In this document: positions 61,530 through 64,000 of the stretch, piece after piece | How positions within the stretch are numbered: the stretch's first letter is position 1 | Layout of the letters: the number at the start of each line of letters is the position of its first letter | DNA from: Duganella flavida | GTDB taxonomy: Bacteria > Pseudomonadota > Gammaproteobacteria > Burkholderiales > Burkholderiaceae_D | Assembly: GCF_009857445.1 (NCBI RefSeq) | Contig: NZ_WWCN01000019.1 | Coordinates: 41,961-105,960 of the forward strand | Direction of reading: 5' to 3' | DNA length: 64,000 nt | The notes under the pieces: model-generated | The model's database searches: none | What the model saw: the letters and a program-made list of their open reading frames with translations, nothing else | What the model was told of the DNA's origin: nothing | Translations under genes and position numbers: made by a program

Positions 61530-62783
61530 ATGAGGAAACTTCCCCGCTACCCTGAGCAAATCGCGCTGTTGCCCTACATCGGCAAATGGACCGCGCTCGC
61601 AGGGCTGATTGCGGTGCTGAGCGGCACCGCGTCGGCCTTCTTTTTGTTTGCGCTCGATTACGCCACTAACTGGCGCGAGGCGCATCGCTGGATTATCTGG
61701 CTACTGCCGCTGGCTGGCTTTGCGGTCGGCTGGGTGTATCTGAAATTGGGCAGCAGCGTCGAGGCGGGGAATAACCTGTTGATCGACGAAATCCACGATC
61801 CGAAAAACGTGGTGCCGCTGCGCATGGCGCCGCTGGTGTTGATCGGCACCGTGGTGTCGCACTGGTTTGGCGCCTCGGTCGGACGCGAAGGCACTGCAGT
61901 GCAGATGGGCGGCACGCTGGCCGATCAGCTCACCCACATCTTCCGCTTGCGCCACGCCGAGCGCCGCGTCGTGCTGATGGCCGGTATCAGCGCCGGTTTT
62001 GCGTCGGTGTTTGGTACGCCGTTGGCTGGCGCTATCTTCGGCCTGGAAGTGCTGGCCATCGGCCGTCTGCGCTACGACGCCATTTTCCCGTGCATGGTCG
62101 CTGCCATCGCCGCCGATCAGGTAGGCATGGCGTGGGGTGTGCATCATACGCATTACGCCATTAGCGCCATCACGCCGATCGGCTTCTGGAGCGTGGCGGC
62201 GGTGCTGGTGGCCGGCATTGTGTTTGGATTGGTGGGGATGGCCTTTGCCAAATCGACGCACGCGGCATCGGCCTTCATGAAACGTCATATTGCTTACGCA
62301 CCGCTGCGGCCCATGCTGGGCGGCGCATTGATTGCGCTGGCCGTGTGGTGGCTGGGCACCCGCTACATCGGTCTTGGCATTCCGGTGATTGTGGAGGCTT
62401 TCCAGCAGCCGGTGGCGCCGTGGGACTTCCTCGGCAAATTCATCTTCACGGTCGGTTCGCTCGGGAGCGGCTTCAAAGGCGGCGAAGTGACACCACTGTT
62501 CTACATCGGCGCAACGCTGGGCAACGCGCTGGCGCCGCTGCTGCACCTGCCGTTTGCGCTGCTGGCAGGACTGGGATTCGTGGCGGTATTTGCCGGCGCG
62601 GCCAACACGCCGCTGGCATCGACCATCATGGCGATCGAATTATTCGGCCCGCAGATCGGTCCTTACGCGGCGTTGGCGTGCGTGGTGGCCTACCTGTTCT
62701 CTGGCCACAGCGGCATTTATCGCGCCCAGCGCGTCGGCCAGCCCAAGCACCGCTTGCCGCCGGTGGCGCGTGACCGGCATTAG
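61530..62783 (+). CDS. CLC-F type fluoride/proton antiporter (eriC-F-like)
   Basis: About 417 residues from the ATG at 61530, with about ten to twelve membrane helices. It is a CLC transporter but with the fluoride-subfamily changes: GREGTAVQMGG in place of GxEGP, GGEVTPLFYIGATLGNA, and GNNLLIDEIHDP where chloride CLCs have GSGIP. CLC-F proteins export toxic fluoride in exchange for protons (family knowledge). I looked for a fluoride (crcB) riboswitch upstream and found none convincing. Confidence 0.75.
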   Translation: MRKLPRYPEQIALLPYIGKWTALAGLIAVLSGTASAFFLFALDYATNWREAHRWIIWLLPLAGFAVGWVYLKLGSSVEAGNNLLIDEIHDPKNVVPLRMAPLVLIGTVVSHWFGASVGREGTAVQMGGTLADQLTHIFRLRHAERRVVLMAGISAGFASVFGTPLAGAIFGLEVLAIGRLRYDAIFPCMVAAIAADQVGMAWGVHHTHYAISAITPIGFWSVAAVLVAGIVFGLVGMAFAKSTHAASAFMKRHIAYAPLRPMLGGALIALAVWWLGTRYIGLGIPVIVEAFQQPVAPWDFLGKFIFTVGSLGSGFKGGEVTPLFYIGATLGNALAPLLHLPFALLAGLGFVAVFAGAANTPLASTIMAIELFGPQIGPYAALACVVAYLFSGHSGIYRAQRVGQPKHRLPPVARDRH

Positions 62784-62861
62784 CATTGATGCCATGTTAT
62801 CGAATGCGCTAGTTGTCTGGCAGTTACGGCCGGTTCGTGGCATAATATCGGGCTTGTGTAG

Positions 62862-62900
62862 GCTCCGATGGTGAAATTGGTAGACGCACCCTATCGGGGG
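62862..62900 (+). pseudogene. tRNA-Leu 5' fragment
   Basis: GCTCCGA-TGGTGAAATTGGTAGACGCA is a clear tRNA-Leu acceptor plus D-arm sequence, but the anticodon arm that follows (CCCTATCGGGGG) is not tRNA-like, and no matching TCGGAGC 3' half lies downstream before the next tRNA. A -10-like CATAAT (62841-62846) sits about 20 bases upstream, where a tRNA promoter would be. The following 62901-63019 has one 10-bp inverted repeat (62909-62918 / 62957-62966) and no gene. Confidence 0.5.
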
Positions 62901-63019
62901 CAATACATATACGATTTCGAAAGTGTTTTTTGAAATCAGGCAGTTAGGTAGCAACTGAAATCGTATTTATACGGTTTCAACGTACGAAATTGCAGGCGCT
63001 GTACGGCTTGCTCACTCCT

Positions 63020-63325
63020 GCCGGGGTGGTGAAATGGTATACACAGAAGACTTATAGTAAATTGAGCACCGGGAGGCGAAAGCACCCGTGTGAATCCCCT
63101 CAAATTCGGCGAACCCCCTGGTCAGCAGACCGAGGCAACGCCGAGCCAAGCCTGGGAACGGGAAGGTGTAGAGACTAGACGGGGGGCACCTAAAGCTTCA
63201 TGCAATGGTGAAGGCATAGTCCAGCGCACGAACACGCAAATTCTATTTGTGTGGCATTGAAAAATGTAGTGTGACGAAAATCTTCCGCTTTATGCGTGCC
63301 GGTTCGAGTCCGGTCCCCGGTACCA
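63020..63325 (+). tRNA. tRNA-Leu (anticodon UAA), interrupted by a group I intron
   Basis: The 5' exon is 63020-63053 and the 3' exon 63277-63325; spliced, they make an 83-nt class II tRNA with encoded CCA. Acceptor GCCGGGG pairs with CCCCGGT (one G:U), anticodon stem GAAGA/TCTTC encloses the loop CTTAAAA (anticodon TAA), a variable arm follows, and the T arm is GCCGG-TTCGAGT-CCGGT. The intron splits U34 from A35, the same site as in cyanobacterial and plastid tRNA-Leu(UAA). Confidence 0.93.
63054..63276 (+). ncRNA. Self-splicing group I intron (IC3-like), 223 nt, no ORF
   Basis: It starts after the U34 codon base and ends with the obligatory G (63276). The core elements are in order: P-like CTCAAATTCGGCGAACCCC (63099-63117), Q-like GGCAACGCCGAGCCAAGCC, R-like GGTGTAGAGACTAGACGG and S-like GAAGGCATAGTCC. 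These closely parallel the Anabaena tRNA-Leu intron (AATTGAG...CTCAAA; GGCAATCCTGAGCCAAG; GGTGCAGAGACTCGACGG). It has no endonuclease ORF, so it cannot move on its own. The likely sequence of splicing is guanosine-initiated, as in the family. Confidence 0.9.
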
Positions 63326-63334
63326 TCCTTCTTA

Positions 63335-63368
63335 GGAAATTCTGCATTTGATTTATCCAGAATTTTCC
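63335..63368 (+). other. Hairpin after tRNA-Leu, possible terminator
   Basis: GGAAATTCTG (63335-63344) pairs with CAGAATTTTCC (63358-63368) with one bulged T. It is ten bases past the CCA. The region 63369-63645 contains one more small hairpin (AGCCAT/ATGGCT at 63375-63392), is A+T-rich and has no gene I can support. Confidence 0.45.
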
Positions 63369-63645
63369 CTTCCTAGCCATATTTCTATGGCTCTTAAGCT
63401 AAACCAAGCGATGTGTTGAATGCTATCTTGATGGCGCTAAATAGCCTGCCACTGTACGATAACAAAGCCACGTCGCGCACTCCGATCTCCTGCCAGTAAA
63501 ATAGGCTAACTTTTCTACGCACCGTTGCAAATGTCTGAGATCGTGGGTCAAATTTCGGTGTGGCTTAGCTGGCGAACGTTTCCTGAAAATTACGAAGACC
63601 TGAGTGATATCACCTATCAGTTTTCTGAGTGAAAGGTTATTGGCC

Positions 63646-63897
63646 GTGACTGATTATTTTACTGACCGAGAATTCGGTCCTCGTGCTCGTGTTGAGCATA
63701 CGATCTCTAGTGACGCTTGGGCGGGCGTTGTTGCCGCTATTGAAAGTCGCGTTCAAAGCGGAGCGTTTGGTTTCAGATTCCCGCTCGCATGTATGGATGG
63801 GCAGGTTACATGCGGTCATGATCCTGAGTCATTAAGCAGGACTGTAGGTGCATTAATACCGGGTTTAGATTGGCTGTTAAGTTGCACTGAAAATTGA
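63646..63897 (+). pseudogene. Unknown gene truncated by an IS21-type insertion
   Basis: A frame beginning with GTG at 63646 (an AAAGG box upstream; an earlier GTG at 63604 is less likely) encodes DYFTDREFGPRARVEHTISS then DAWAGVVAAIESRVQSGAFG and a Cys pair. The host sequence is interrupted at about 63875, where the IS end begins, and the last seven codons come from the IS. The intact gene would have been longer. The opening resembles N-terminal regions of uncharacterised bacterial proteins, some from defence neighbourhoods, but I cannot name a family. Confidence 0.5.
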
Positions 63898-64000
63898 CCC
63901 ACTTTCCCCACGAATTTGCAACTGAATCTGACCCACGTTAGTAGCACAATTCCACCTGTCTTATCGGCAGGAGATCGGAGTGATCAACGTGGCTCTACTC
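63875..64000 (+). mobile_element. Left end of an IS21-family insertion sequence
   Basis: From TGTTAA at 63875 the sequence carries the IS21-type terminal pattern with two copies of a multiple terminal repeat: CTGAAAATTGACCCAC (63887-63902) and CTGAATCTGACCCACG (63922-63937). An istA start follows at the window edge. The rest of the element is outside the window. Confidence 0.8.
63980..64000 (+). CDS. istA: istA transposase, first seven codons
   Basis: GTG at 63980 preceded by AGGAG (63969-63973) reads M-I-N-V-A-L-L, the N-terminus of a known group of IS21 IstA transposases. The window ends here. Confidence 0.65.

Noticed and set aside
61420..61530. Possible fluoride (crcB) riboswitch before the CLC-F gene (GGGGCAATGGCGGCC at about 61445)
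   Set aside because: Only a loose resemblance to the first part of the motif; the pseudoknot partner and the conserved GCTGATG-type segment are missing.
62990..63178. Short reading frame across the tRNA 5' exon and intron
   Set aside because: It lies inside structured RNA, has no ribosome binding site and no endonuclease motif.

Overview
The window looks like a chromosomal segment of a Gram-negative betaproteobacterium, most likely Oxalobacteraceae (Massilia / Duganella / Janthinobacterium type). The signs are high G+C, a short betaproteobacterial H-NS protein, a PEP-CTERM protein, a TonB-dependent receptor, YXWGXW and DUF4124 proteins, and TrpS/Psd sequences of that type. The genus is inferred; no 16S gene is present.

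Layout. 1-7770: a membrane-anchored winged-helix/STAND-type ATPase regulator that runs off the left edge, a DUF1906-type protein, several small unknown genes, a pirin/azoreductase pair with a divergent LysR regulator, and psd. 7798-15372: a 66-bp palindrome in front of a TonB receptor, a coiled-coil protein plus GAF-GAF-PAS-type cyclase with a LysR gene behind it, H-NS and an exported amidohydrolase. 15407-27631: housekeeping and accessory genes (LON-domain protein, DMT exporter, DUF1294, trpS, exported CocE/NonD hydrolase, MFS exporter with a periplasmic binding protein, HD hydrolase, CheW and a chemoreceptor, RNase HI-like protein, YXWGXW protein).

27823-54539 is the most unusual part. Two facing gene blocks carry what looks like a eukaryotic-type Ser/Thr kinase circuit wired to peptidoglycan synthesis. 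The plus block has a very large class B penicillin-binding protein, a protein ending in a sigma-region-4-like helix-turn-helix, an anti-sigma-like protein, two SPFH-like proteins (one with a zinc ribbon and a long coiled coil), a duplicated Lon/S5-fold-like protein and a Ser/Thr kinase fused to an FGE/SUMF1 domain. The minus block is a tight operon: a Ser/Thr kinase, an FtsW/RodA (SEDS) glycosyltransferase with an FHA-like domain, a possible FhaA-like protein, an SH3 membrane protein, a PP2C phosphatase, an FHA protein and a heme-binding (Tll0287-like) adenylate/guanylate cyclase. This content resembles the actinobacterial pstP-rodA-pbpA-pknA-pknB locus, which is unexpected in a betaproteobacterium. 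Ordinary genes (YjdM, GNAT, DUF4124, AraC, PEP-CTERM, OsmC and pirin) lie between the two blocks.

54616-62783: a glycine-zipper protein, GNAT, an M28 peptidase, a copper-type set (small His/Met-rich exported protein, TolC-like lipoprotein, Tat-exported multicopper oxidase), a hendecad coiled-coil protein and a CLC-F-type (fluoride) antiporter. 62862-64000: a tRNA-Leu 5' fragment, then a tRNA-Leu(UAA) gene interrupted by a 223-nt group I intron between U34 and A35, then a gene cut off by the left end of an IS21-family element that runs off the right edge.
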